Assembly: GCA_954871525.1 (NCBI GenBank)
Contig: CATOZS010000072.1
Location: 1-64,000 of the forward strand
Reading direction: 5' to 3'
DNA length: 64,000 nt
DNA from: Parietaria judaica
Lineage: Eukaryota > Streptophyta > Magnoliopsida > Rosales > Urticaceae
Under the pieces are notes generated by a model. The model had not been told where the DNA came from. It made no database searches and saw only the letters and a program-made list of their open reading frames with translations. This document shows, one piece after another, positions 10,201 to 23,328 of this stretch. Each line of letters starts with the position of its first letter. Position 1 is the stretch's first letter. A program made the position numbers and the translations under genes.

Positions 10201-12274
10201 GAAATTTAAGGTTGTAAAAAATGTAAAATAAAGAAATGCTATAGGAAATGCTATAGCATTAGGCATTTCTCGTCAACAATTTAATCCTTGCATATTTTTG
10301 CATGAGAACTCTTGTTATATTCAAATTCCAATGTATAAGCCCTAAAATCATTATTTTTTCAATTGGTTTGAAATATAAGGTTGTAAAAAATGTAAAATAA
10401 TGAAATGCCATACGAAATGCTATAGCATTTCCTATAGCATTTCTCGTCAACAATTTAATCCTTGCATATTTTTGCATGAGAACTCTTGTTATATTCAAAT
10501 TCCAATGTATAAGCCCTAAAATCATTATTTTTTCAATTGGTTCGACTTTTAGGTCGTAAACAATGTAAAATAAAGAAATGCTATAGGAAATGCTATAGCA
10601 TTTCCTATGGAATTTTACGTCAACAATTTAATCCTTGCATATTTTTGCATGAGAACGCTTGTAATATTAAAATTCCAATGTATAAGCCCTAAAATCATTA
10701 TTTTTTCAATTGGTTCGAAATTTAAGGTTGTAAAAAATGTAAAATAAAGAAATGCTATAGGAAATGCTATAGCATTTCCTATGGCATTTCTCGTCAACAA
10801 TTTAATCCTTGCATATTTTTGCATGAGAACTCTTGTTATATTCAAATTCCAATGTATAAGCCCTAAAATCATTATTTTTTCAATTGGTTTGAAATTTAAG
10901 GTTGTAAAAAATGTAAAATAAAGAAATGCTATAGGAAATGCTATAGCATTTCGTATGGCATTTCTCGTCAACAATTTAATCCTTGCATATTTTTGCATGA
11001 GAACTCTTGTTATATTCAAATTCCAATGTATAATCCCTAAAATCATTATTTTTTCAATTGGTTTGAAATATAAGGTTGTAAAAAATGTAAAATAATGAAA
11101 TGCTATAGGAAATGCTATAGCATTTCGTATGGCATTTCTCGTCAACAATTTAATCCTTGCATATTTTTGCATGAGAACTCTTGTTATATTCAAATTCCAA
11201 TGTATAAGCCCTAAAATCATTATTTTTTCAATTGGTTCGACTTTTAGGTCGTAAACAATGTAAAATAAAGAAATGCTGTAGGAAATGCTATAGCATTTCC
11301 TATGGAATTTAACGTCAACAATTTAATCCTTGCATATTTTTGCATGAGAACGCTTGTAATATTAAAATTCCAACGTATAAGCCCTAAATTCATTATTTTT
11401 TCAATTGGTTTGAAATTTAAGGTTGTAAAAAATGTAAAATAAAGAAATGCTATAGGAAATTGTATAGCATTTCCTATGGCATTTCTCGTCAACAATTTAA
11501 TCCTTGCATATTTTTGCACGAGAACTCTTGTTATATTCAAATTCCAATGTATAAGCCCTAAAATCATTATTTTTTCAATTGGTTTGAAATATAAGGTTGT
11601 AAAAAATGTAAAATAATGAAATGCTATAGGAAATGCTATAGCATTTCGTATGGCATTTCTCGTCAACAATTTAATCCTTGCATATTTTTGCATGAGAACT
11701 CTTGTTATATTCAAATTCCAATGTATAAGCCCTAAAATCATTATTTTTTCAATTGGTTCGACTTTTAGGTCGTAAACAATGTAAAATAAAGAAATGCTAT
11801 AGGAAATGCTATAGCATTTCCTATGGAATTTAACGTCAACAATTTAATCCTTGCATATTTTTGCATGAGAACGCTTGTAATATTAAAATTCCAACGTATA
11901 AGCCCTAAATTCATTATTTTTTCAATTGGTTTGAAATTTAAGGTTGTAAAAAATGTAAAATAAAGAAATGCTATAGGAAATGCTATAGCATTAGGCATTT
12001 CTCGTCAACAATTTAATCCTTGCATATTTTTGCATGAGAACTCTTGTTATATTCAAATTCCAATGTATAAGCCCTAAAATCATTATTTTTTCAATTGGTT
12101 TGAAATATAAGGTTGTAAAAAATGTAAAATAATGAAATGCTATAGGAAATGCTATAGCATTTCGTATGGCATTTCTCGTCAACAATTTAATCCTTGCATA
12201 TTTTTGCATGAGAAATCTTGTTATATTCAAATTCCAATGTATAAGCCCTAAAATCATTATTTTTTCAATTGGTT
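7253..12274. repeat. Three copies of a ~1.7-kb super-HOR (695+521+516)
   Basis: Copies are 7253-8810 (695+521+342, 1558 bp), 8811-10542 (695+521+516, 1732 bp) and 10543-12274 (695+521+516, 1732 bp). The first lacks one monomer in its last unit. All three share TTTTTGCACGAGAAC in the 521-bp unit (near 8225, 9784 and 11516) and a 5-bp shorter junction GCATTAGGCATTTC in the last unit. The first two also share GCTATTGGAAATG and EKII-type AATAATTATTTT variants, so they are the closest pair. Confidence 0.93.
10402..10443. repeat. Inverted 42-bp palindrome element (c form)
   Basis: Left arm GCCATACG and right arm CCTATAGC around the invariant AAATGCTATAGCATTT core are the exact reverse complement of the standard c element (left GCTATAGG, right CGTATGGC). 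The sister element 1732 bp downstream (12134-12175) is standard, so the flip is the derived state. The boundary bases GAAAT and ATTTC are symmetric, so the inversion end points lie within or just outside the element. Confidence 0.92.
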
Positions 12275-15200
12275 CGACTTTTAGGTCGTAAACAATGTAA
12301 AATAAAGAAATGCTATAGGAAATGCTATAGCATTTCCTATGGAATTTTACGTCAACAATTTAATCCTTGCATATTTTTGCATGAGAACGCTTGTAATATT
12401 AAAATTCCAATGTATAAGCCCTAAAATCATTATTTTTTCAATTGGTTCGAAATTTAAGGTTGTAAAAAATGTAAAATAAAGAAATGCTATAGGAAATGCT
12501 ATAGCATTTCCTATGGCATTTCTCGTCAACAATTTAATCCTTGCATATTTTTGCATGAGAACTCTTGTTATATTCAAATTCCAATGTATAAGCCCTAAAA
12601 TCATTATTTTTTCAATTGGTTTGAAATTTAAGGTTGTAAAAAATGTAAAATAAAGAAATGCTATAGGAAATGCTATAGCATTTCGTATGGCATTTCTCGT
12701 CAACAATTTAATCCTTGCATATTTTTGCATGAGAACTCTTGTTATATTCAAATTCCAATGTATAAGCCCTAAAATCATTATTTTTTCAATTGGTTTGAAA
12801 TATAAGGTTGTAAAAAATGTAAAATAATGAAATGCTATAGGAAATGCTATAGCATTTCGTATGGCATTTCTCGTCAACAATTTAATCCTTGCATATTTTT
12901 GCATGAGAACTCTTGTTATATTCAAATTCCAATGTATAAGCCCTAAAATCATTATTTTTTCAATTGGTTCGACTTTTAGGTCGTAAACAATGTAAAATAA
13001 AGAAATGCTATAGGAAATGCTATAGCATTTCCTATGGAATTTAACGTCAACAATTTAATCCTTGCATATTTTTGCATGAGAACGCTTGTAATATTAAAAT
13101 TCCAACGTATAAGCCCTAAATTCATTATTTTTTCAATTGGTTTGAAATTTAAGGTTGTAAAAAATGTAAAATAAAGAAATGCTATAGGAAATGGTATAGC
13201 ATTTCCTATGGCATTTCTCGTCAACAATTTAATCCTTGCATATTTTTGCATGAGAACTCTTGTTATATTCAAATTCCAATGTAAAAGCCCTAAAATCAAT
13301 ATTTTTTCAATTGGTTTGAAATATAAGGTTGTAAAAAATGTAAAATAATGAAATGCTATAGGAAATGCTATAGCATTTCGTATAGCATTTCTCGTCAACA
13401 ATTTAATCCTTGCATATTTTTGCATGAGAACTCTTGTTATATTCAAATTCCAATGTATAAGCCCTAAAATCATTATTTTTTCAATTGGTTCGACTTTTAG
13501 GTCGTAAACAATGTAAAATAAAGAAATGCTATAGGAAATGCTATAGCATTTCCTATGGAATTTAACGTCAACAATTTAATCCTTGCATATTTTTGCATGA
13601 GAACGCTTGTAATATTAAAATTCCAATGTATAAGCCCTAAAATCATTATTTTTTCAATTGGTTCGAAATTTAAGGTTGTAAAATAAAGAAATGCTATAGG
13701 AAATGCTATAGCATTTCCTATGGCATTTCTCGTCAACAATTTAATCCTTGCATATTTTTGCATGAGAACTCTTGTTATATTCCAATTCCAATGTATAAGC
13801 CCTAAAATAATTATTTTTTCAATTGGTTCGAAATTTAAGGTTGTAAAAAATGTAAAATAAAGAAATTCTATAGCATTTCCTATGGCGTTTCTCGTCAACA
13901 ATTTAATCCTTGCATATTTTTGCATGAGAACTCTTGTTATATTCAAATTCCAATGTATAAGCCCTAAAATCATTATTTTTTCAATTGGTTTGAAATTTAA
14001 GGTTGTAAAAAATGTAAAATAAAAATATGCTATAGGAAATGCTATAGCATTTCGTATGGCATTTCTCATCAACAATTTAATCCTTGCATATTTTTGCATG
14101 AGAACTCTTGTTATATTCAAATTCCAATTTATAAGCCCTAAAATCATTATTTTTTCAATTGGTTCGACTTTTAGGTCGTAAACAATGTAAAATAAAGAAA
14201 TGCTATAGGAAATGCTATAGCATTTCCTATGGAATTTAACGTCAACAATTTAATCCTTGCATATTTTTGCATGAGAACGCTTGTAATATTAAAATTCCAA
14301 TGTATAAGCCCTAAAATCATTATTTTTTCAATTGGTTCGAAATTTAAGGTTGTAAAAAATGTAAAATAAAGAAATGCTATAGGAAATGCTATAGCATTTC
14401 CTATGGCATTTCTCGTCAACAATTTAATCCTTGCATATTTTTGCATGAGAACTCTTGTTATATTCAAATTCCAATGTATAAGCCCTAAAATCATTATTTT
14501 TTCAATTGGTTTGAAATTTAAGGTTGTAAAAAATGTAAAATAAAGAAATGCTATAGGAAATGCTATAGCATTTCGTATGGCATTTCTCGTCAACAATTTA
14601 ATCCTTGCATATTTTTGCATGAGAACTCTTGTTATATTCAAATTCCAATTTATAAGCCCTAAAATCATTAGTTTTTCAATTGGTTCGAAATATAAGGTTG
14701 TAAAAAATGTAAAATAATTAAATGCTATAGGAAATGCTATAGCATTTCCTATGGCATTTCTCGTCAACAATTTAATCCTTGCATATATTTGCATGAGAAC
14801 TCTTGTTATATTCAAATTCCAATGTATAAGCCCTAAAATCATTATTTTTTCAATTGGTTTGACTTTTAGGTCGTAAACAATGTAAAATAAAGAAATGCTA
14901 TAGGAAATGCTATAGCATTTCCTATGGAATTTAACGTCAACAATTTAATCCTTGCATATTTTTGCATGAGAACGCTTGTAATATTAAAATTCCAACGTAT
15001 AAGCCCTAAATTCATTATTTTTTCAATTGGTTTGAAATTTAAGGTTGTAAAAAATGTAAAATAAAGAAATGCTATAGGAAATGCTATAGCATTAGGCATT
15101 TCTCGTCAACAATTTAATCCTTGCATATTTTTGCATGAGAACTCTTGTTATATTCAAATTCCAATGTATAAGCCCTAAAATCATTATTTTTTCAATTGGT

Positions 15201-16070
15201 TTGAAATATAAGGTTGTAAAAAATGTAAAATAATGAAATGCTATAGGAAATGCTATAGCATTTCGTATGGCATTTCTCGTCAACAATTTAATCCTTCCAT
15301 ATTTTTGCATGAGAACTCTTGTTATATTCAAATTCCAATGTATAAGCCCTAAAATCATTATTTTTTCAATTGGTTCGACTTTTAGGTCGTAAACAATGTA
15401 AAATAAAGAAATGCTATAGGAAATGCTATAGCATTTCCAATGGAATTTTACGTCAACAATTTAATCCTTGCATATTTTTGCATGAGAACGCTTGTAATAT
15501 TAAAATTCCAATGTATAAGCCCTAAAATCATTATTTTTTCAATTGGTTCGAAATTTAAGGTTGTAAAAAATGTAAAATAAAGAAATGCTATAGGAAATGC
15601 TATAGCATTTCCTATGGCATTTCTCGTCAACAATTTAATCCTTGCATATTTTTGCATGAGAACTCTTGTTATATTCAAATTCCAATGTATAAGCCCTAAA
15701 ATCATTATTTTTTCAATTGGTTTGAAATTTAAGGTTGTAAAAAATGTAAAATAAAGAAATGCTATAGGAAATGCTATAGCATTTCGTATGGCATTTCTCG
15801 TCAACAATTTAATCCTTGCATATTTTTGCATGAGAACTCTTGTTATATTCAAATTCCAATGTATAAGCCCTAAAATCATTATTTTTTCAATTGGTTTGAA
15901 ATATAAGGTTGTAAAAAATGTAAAATAATGAAATGCTATAGGAAATGCTATAGCATTTCGTATGGCATTTCTCGTCAACAATTTAATCCTTGCATATTTT
16001 TGCATGAGAACTCTTGTTATATTCAAATTCCAATGTATAAGCCCTAAAATCATTATTTTTTCAATTGGTT
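12275..16070. repeat. Segmental duplication, copy 1 (3.8 kb)
   Basis: Units start at 12275 (695), 12970 (521), 13491 (674), 14165 (695), 14860 (516) and 15376 (695). The same length order and the same private variants recur 7258 bp downstream. Shared rare markers include GGTTGTAAAATAAAG (9-bp loss near 13673), GGTTTGACTTTTAGG opening the 14860 unit, AATCCTTCCATAT near 15292 and TTTCCAATGGAATTT near 15434. The 12275 unit is also a clean reference 4-mer: a 12275-12447, b 12448-12621, b' 12622-12795, c 12796-12969. Confidence 0.9.
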
Positions 16071-19000
16071 CGACTTTTAGGTCGTAAACAATGTAAAATA
16101 AAGAAATGCTATAGGAAATGCTATAGCATTTCCTATGGAATTTAACGTCAACAATTTAATCCTTGCATATTTTTGCATGAGAACGCTTGTAATATTAAAA
16201 TTCCAATGTATAAGCCCTAAAATCATTATTTTTTCAATTGGTTCAAAATTTAAGGTTGTAAAAAATGTAAAATAAAGAAATGCTATAGGAAATGCTAGCA
16301 TTTCCTATGGCATTTCTCGTCAACAATTTAATCCTTGCATATTTTTGCATGAGAACTCTTGTTATATTCAAATTCCAATGTATAAGCCCTAAAATCATTA
16401 TTTTTTCAATTGGTTTGAAATTTAAGGTTGTAAAAAATGTAAAATAAAGAAATGCTATAGGAAATGCTATAGCATTTCGTATGGCATTTCTCGTCAACAA
16501 TTTAATCCTTGCATATTTTTGCATGAGAACTCTTGTTATATTCAAATTCCAATTTATAAGCCCTAAAATCATTAGTTTTTCAATTGGTTCGAAATATAAG
16601 GTTGTAAAAAATGTAAAATAATTAAATGCTATAGGAAATGCTATAGCATTTCCTATGGCATTTCTCGTCAACAATTTAATCCTTGCATATATTTGCATGA
16701 GAACTCTTGTTATATTCAAATTCCAATGTATAAGCCCTAAAATCATTATTTTTTCAATTGGTTTGACTTTTAGGTCGTAAACAATGTAAAATAAAGAAAT
16801 GCTATAGGAAATGCTATAGCATTTCCTATGGAATTTAACGTCAACAATTTAATCCTTGCATATTTTTGCATGAGAACGCTTGTAATATTAAAATTCCAAC
16901 GTATAAGCCCTAAATTCATTATTTTTTCAATTGGTTTGAAATTTAAGGTTGTAAAAAATGTAAAATAAAGAAATGCTATAGGAAATGCTATAGCATTAGG
17001 CATTTCTCGTCAACAATTTAATCCTTGCATATTTTTGCATGAGAACTCTTGTTATATTCAAATTCCAATGTATAAGCCCTAAAATCATTATTTTTTCAAT
17101 TGGTTTGAAATATAAGGTTGTAAAAAATGTAAAATAATGAAATGCTATAGGAAATGCTATAGCATTTCGTATGGCATTTCTCGTCAACAATTTAATCCTT
17201 CCATATTTTTGCATGAGAACTCTTGTTATATTCAAATTCCAATGTATAAGCCCTAAAATCATTATTTTTTCAATTGGTTCGACTTTTAGGTCGTAAACAA
17301 TGTAAAATAAAGAAATGCTATAGGAAATGCTATAGCATTTCCAATGGAATTTTACGTCAACAATTTAATCCTTGCATATTTTTGCATGAGAACGCTTGTA
17401 ATATTAAAATTCCAATGTATAAGCCCTAAAATCATTATTTTTTCAATTGGTTCGAAATTTAAGGTTGTAAAAAATGTAAAATAAAGAAATGCTATAGGAA
17501 ATGCTATAGCATTTCGTATGGCATTTCTCGTCAACAATTTAATCCTTGCATATTTTTGCATGAGAACTCTTGTTATATTCAAATTCCAATTTATAAGCCC
17601 TAAAATCATTAGTTTTTCAATTGGTTCGAAATATAAGGTTGTAAAAAATGTAAAATAATTAAATGCTATAGGAAATGCTATAGCATTTCCTATGGCATTT
17701 CTCGTCAACAATTTAATCCTTGCATATATTTGCATGAGAACTCTTGTTATATTCAAATTCCAATGTATAAGCCCTAAAATCATTATTTTTTCAATTGGTT
17801 TGACTTTTAGGTCGTAAACAATGTAAAATAAAGAAATGCTATAGGAAATGCTATAGCATTTCCTATGGAATTTAACGTCAACAATTTAATCCTTGCATAT
17901 TTTTGCATGAGAACGCTTGTAATATTAAAATTCCAACGTATAAGCCCTAAATTCATTATTTTTTCAATTGGTTTGAAATTTAAGGTTGTAAAAAATGTAA
18001 AATAAAGAAATGCTATAGGAAATGCTATAGCATTAGGCATTTCTCGTCAACAATTTAATCCTTGCATATTTTTGCATGAGAACTCTTGTTATATTCAAAT
18101 TCCAATGTATAAGCCCTAAAATCATTATTTTTTCAATTGGTTTGAAATATAAGGTTGTAAAAAATGTAAAATAATGAAATGCTATAGGAAATGCTATAGC
18201 ATTTCGTATGGCATTTCTCGTCAACAATTTAATCCTTCCATATTTTTGCATGAGAACTCTTGTTATATTCAAATTCCAATGTATAAGCCCTAAAATCATT
18301 ATTTTTTCAATTGGTTCGACTTTTAGGTCGTAAACAATGTAAAATAAAGAAATGCTATAGGAAATGCTATAGCATTTCCAATGGAATTTTACGTCAACAA
18401 TTTAATCCTTGCATATTTTTGCATGAGAACGCTTGTAATATTAAAATTCCAATGTATAAGCCCTAAAATCATTATTTTTTCAATTGGTTCGAAATTTAAG
18501 GTTGTAAAAAATGTAAAATAAAGAAATGCTATAGGAAATGCTATAGCATTTCCTATGGCATTTCTCGTCAACAATTTAATCCTTGCATATTTTTGCATGA
18601 GAACTCTTGTTATATTCAAATTCCAATGTATAAGCCCTAAAATCATTATTTTTTCAATTGGTTTGAAATTTAAGGTTGTAAAAAATGTAAAATAAAGAAA
18701 TGCTATAGGAAATGCTATAGCATTTCGTATGGCATTTCTCGTCAACAATTTAATCCTTGCATATTTTTGCATGAGAACTCTTGTTATATTCAAATTCCAA
18801 TGTATAAGCCCTAAAATCATTATTTTTTCAATTGGTTTGAAATATAAGGTTGTAAAAAATGTAAAATAATGAAATGCTATAGGAAATGCTATAGCATTTC
18901 GTATGGCATTTCTCGTCAACAATTTAATCCTTGCATATTTTTGCATGAGAACTCTTGTTATATTCAAATTCCAATGTATAAGCCCTAAAATCATTATTTT

Positions 19001-19532
19001 TTCAATTGGTTCGACTTTTAGGTCGTAAACAATGTAAAATAAAGAAATGCTATAGGAAATGCTATAGCATTTCCTATGGAATTTAACGTCAACAATTTAA
19101 TCCTTGCATATTTTTGCATGAGAACGCTTGTAATATTAAAATTCCAACGTATAAGCCCTAAATTCATTATTTTTTCAATTGGTTTGAAATTTAAGGTTGT
19201 AAAAAATGTAAAATAAAGAAATGCTATAGGAAATGGTATAGCATTTCCTATGGCATTTCTCGTCAACAATTTAATCCTTGCATATTTTTGCATGAGAACT
19301 CTTGTTATATTCAAATTCCAATGTAAAAGCCCTAAAATCATTATTTTTTCAATTGGTTTGAAATATAAGGTTGTAAAAAATGTAAAATAATGAAATGCTA
19401 TAGGAAATGCTATAGCATTTCGTATAGCATTTCTCGTCAACAATTTAATCCTTGCATATTTTTGCATGAGAACTCTTGTTATGTTCAAATTCCAATGTAT
19501 AAGCCCTAAAATCATTATTTTTTCAATTGGTT
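16071..19532. repeat. Recombined HOR block between the duplicated segments
   Basis: Units start at 16071 (693), 16764 (516), 17280 (521), 17801 (516), 18317 (695) and 19012 (521). The 16071 and 16764 units match 14165 and 14860 at offsets of 1906 and 1904 bp. The 693-bp unit has a 2-bp loss in the palindrome centre (GCTAGC for GCTATAGC near 16297). AATCCTTCCATAT recurs near 17196 and 18233, and TTTCCAATGGAATTT near 17339 and 18375, showing repeated local duplication of the 516+695 module. Confidence 0.9.
17280..17800. repeat. Hybrid 3-mer unit from unequal exchange
   Basis: The a monomer (17280-17452) has TTTCCAATGGAATTTTACG as in the 15376 and 18317 units. The next monomer (17453-17626) starts b-like (CGAAATTT) but from its palindrome right arm onward carries CGTATGGC and CCAATTTATAAGCC, as in the 14165 and 16071 units. 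The last (17627-17800) has AATAATTAAATG and GCATATATTTGC of that second lineage. One monomer equivalent is missing relative to the 4-mer parents. The switch lies between about 17460 and 17515. Confidence 0.87.
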
Positions 19533-22500
19533 CGACTTTTAGGTCGTAAACAATGTAAAATAAAGAAATGCTATAGGAAATGCTATAGCATTTCCTATGG
19601 AATTTAACGTCAACAATTTAATCCTTGCATATTTTTGCATGAGAACGCTTGTAATATTAAAATTCCAATGTATAAGCCCTAAAATCATTATTTTTTCAAT
19701 TGGTTCGAAATTTAAGGTTGTAAAAAATGTAAAATAAAGAAATGCTATAGGAAATGCTATAGCATTTCCTATGGCATTTCTCGTCAACAATTTAATCCTT
19801 GCATATTTTTGCATGAGAACTCTTGTTATATTCAAATTCCAATGTATAAGCCCTAAAATCATTATTTTTTCAATTGGTTTGAAATTTAAGGTTGTAAAAA
19901 ATGTAAAATAAAGAAATGCTATAGGAAATGCTATAGCATTTCGTATGGCATTTCTCGTCAACAATTTAATCCTTGCATATTTTTGCATGAGAACTCTTGT
20001 TATATTCAAATTCCAATGTATAAGCCCTAAAATCATTATTTTTTCAATTGGTTTGAAATATAAGGTTGTAAAAAATGTAAAATAATGAAATGCTATAGGA
20101 AATGCTATAGCATTTCGTATGGCATTTCTCGTCAACAATTTAATCCTTGCATATTTTTGCATGAGAACTCTTGTTATATTCAAATTCCAATGTATAAGCC
20201 CTAAAATCATTATTTTTTCAATTGGTTCGACTTTTACGTCGTAAACAATGTAAAATAAAGAAATGCTATAGGAAATGCTATAGCATTTCCTATGGAATTT
20301 AACGTCAACAATTTAATCCTTGCATATTTTTGCATGAGAACGCTTGTAATATTAAAATTCCAACGTATAAGCCCTAAATTCATTATTTTTTCAATTGGTT
20401 TGAAATTTAAGGTTGTAAAAAATGTAAAATAAAGAAATGCTATAGGAAATGGTATAGCATTTCCTATGGCATTTCTCGTCAACAATTTAATCCTTGCATA
20501 TTTTTGCATGAGAACTCTTGTTATATTCAAATTCCAATGTAAAAGCCCTAAAATCATTATTTTTTCAATTGGTTTGAAATATAAGGTTGTAAAAAATGTA
20601 AAATAATGAAATGCTATAGGAAATGCTATAGCATTTCGTATAGCATTTCTCGTCAACAATTTAATCCTTGCATATTTTTGCATGAGAACTCTTGTTATAT
20701 TCAAATTCCAATGTATAAGCCCTAAAATCATTATTTTTTCAATTGGTTCGACTTTTAGGTCGTAAACAATGTAAAATAAAGAAATGCTATAGGAAATGCT
20801 ATAGCATTTCCTATGGAATTTAACGTCAACAATTTAATCCTTGCATATTTTTGCATGAGAACGCTTGTAATATTAAAATTCCAATGTATAAGCCCTAAAA
20901 TCATTATTTTTTCAATTGGTTCGAAATTTAAGGTTGTAAAATAAAGAAATGCTATAGGAAATGCTATAGCATTTCCTATGGCATTTCTCGTCAACAATTT
21001 AATCCTTGCATATTTTTGCATGAGAACTCTTGTTATATTCCAATTCCAATGTATAAGCCCTAAAATAATTATTTTTTCAATTGGTTCGAAATTTAAGGTT
21101 GTAAAAAATGTAAAATAAAGAAATTCTATAGCATTTCCTATGGCGTTTCTCGTCAACAATTTAATCCTTGCATATTTTTGCATGAGAACTCTTGTTATAT
21201 TCAAATTCCAATGTATAAGCCCTAAAATCATTATTTTTTCAATTGGTTTGAAATTTAAGGTTGTAAAAAATGTAAAATAAAAATATGCTATAGGAAATGC
21301 TATAGCATTTCGTATGGCATTTCTCATCAACAATTTAATCCTTGCATATTTTTGCATGAGAACTCTTGTTATATTCAAATTCCAATTTATAAGCCCTAAA
21401 ATCATTATTTTTTCAATTGGTTCGACTTTTAGGTCGTAAACAATGTAAAATAAAGAAATGCTATAGGAAATGCTATAGCATTTCCTATGGAATTTAACGT
21501 CAACAATTTAATCCTTGCATATTTTTGCATGAGAACGCTTGTAATATTAAAATTCCAATGTATAAGCCCTAAAATCATTATTTTTTCAATTGGTTCAAAA
21601 TTTAAGGTTGTAAAAAATGTAAAATAAAGAAATGCTATAGGAAATGCTATAGCATTTCCTATGGCATTTCTCGTCAACAATTTAATCCTTGCATATTTTT
21701 GCATGAGAACTCTTGTTATATTCAAATTCCAATGTATAAGCCCTAAAATCATTATTTTTTCAATTGGTTTGAAATTTAAGGTTGTAAAAAATGTAAAATA
21801 AAGAAATGCTATAGGAAATGCTATAGCATTTCGTATGGCATTTCTCGTCAACAATTTAATCCTTGCATATTTTTGCATGAGAACTCTTGTTATATTCAAA
21901 TTCCAATTTATAAGCCCTAAAATCATTAGTTTTTCAATTGGTTCGAAATATAAGGTTGTAAAAAATGTAAAATAATTAAATGCTATAGGAAATGCTATAG
22001 CATTTCCTATGGCATTTCTCGTCAACAATTTAATCCTTGCATATTTTTGCATGAGAACTCTTGTTATATTCAAATTCCAATGTATAAGCCCTAAAATCAT
22101 TATTTTTTCAATTGGTTTGACTTTTAGGTCGTAAACAATGTAAAATAAAGAAATGCTATAGGAAATGCTATAGCATTTCCTATGGAATTTAACGTCAACA
22201 ATTTAATCCTTGCATATTTTTGCATGAGAACGCTTGTAATATTAAAATTCCAACGTATAAGCCCTAAATTCATTATTTTTTCAATTGGTTTGAAATTTAA
22301 GGTTGTAAAAAATGTAAAATAAAGAAATGCTATAGGAAATGCTATAGCATTAGGCATTTCTCGTCAACAATTTAATCCTTGCATATTTTTGCATGAGAAC
22401 TCTTGTTATATTCAAATTCCAATGTATAAGCCCTAAAATCATTATTTTTTCAATTGGTTTGAAATATAAGGTTGTAAAAAATGTAAAATAATGAAATGCT

Positions 22501-23328
22501 ATAGGAAATGCTATAGCATTTCGTATGGCATTTCTCGTCAACAATTTAATCCTTCCATATTTTTGCATGAGAACTCTTGTTATATTCAAATTCCAATGTA
22601 TAAGCCCTAAAATCATTATTTTTTCAATTGGTTCGACTTTTAGGTCGTAAACAATGTAAAATAAAGAAATGCTATAGGAAATGCTATAGCATTTCCAATG
22701 GAATTTTACGTCAACAATTTAATCCTTGCATATTTTTGCATGAGAACGCTTGTAATATTAAAATTCCAATGTATAAGCCCTAAAATCATTATTTTTTCAA
22801 TTGGTTCGAAATTTAAGGTTGTAAAAAATGTAAAATAAAGAAATGCTATAGGAAATGCTATAGCATTTCCTATGGCATTTCTCGTCAACAATTTAATCCT
22901 TGCATATTTTTGCATGAGAACTCTTGTTATATTCAAATTCCAATGTATAAGCCCTAAAATCATTATTTTTTCAATTGGTTTGAAATTTAAGGTTGTAAAA
23001 AATGTAAAATAAAGAAATGCTATAGGAAATGCTATAGCATTTCGTATGGCATTTCTCGTCAACAATTTAATCCTTGCATATTTTTGCATGAGAACTCTTG
23101 TTATATTCAAATTCCAATGTATAAGCCCTAAAATCATTATTTTTTCAATTGGTTTGAAATATAAGGTTGTAAAAAATGTAAAATAATGAAATGCTATAGG
23201 AAATGCTATAGCATTTCGTATGGCATTTCTCGTCAACAATTTAATCCTTGCATATTTTTGCATGAGAACTCTTGTTATATTCAAATTCCAATGTATAAGC
23301 CCTAAAATCATTATTTTTTCAATTGGTT
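19533..23328. repeat. Segmental duplication, copy 2 (offset 7258 bp)
   Basis: Units start at 19533 (695), 20228 (521), 20749 (674), 21423 (695), 22118 (516) and 22634 (695), each exactly 7258 bp after its partner in 12275-16070. The 9-bp loss (near 20931), the TGACTTTT junction (22118) and AATCCTTCCATAT (near 22550) are all retained. Sparse differences include GGAATTTAACG against GGAATTTTACG in the first unit, GGTTCAAAATT against GGTTCGAAATT near 21595, and GCATATTTTTGC against GCATATATTTGC near 22040. The match ends at the next unit (521 bp at 23329, 693 bp at 16071). Confidence 0.9.

Noticed and set aside
12275..23328. Assembly artefact as the cause of the 7258-bp-offset duplication
   Set aside because: The copies differ by several substitutions and have different flanking units, so a simple duplicated contig is unlikely. 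Read-level support cannot be examined here.
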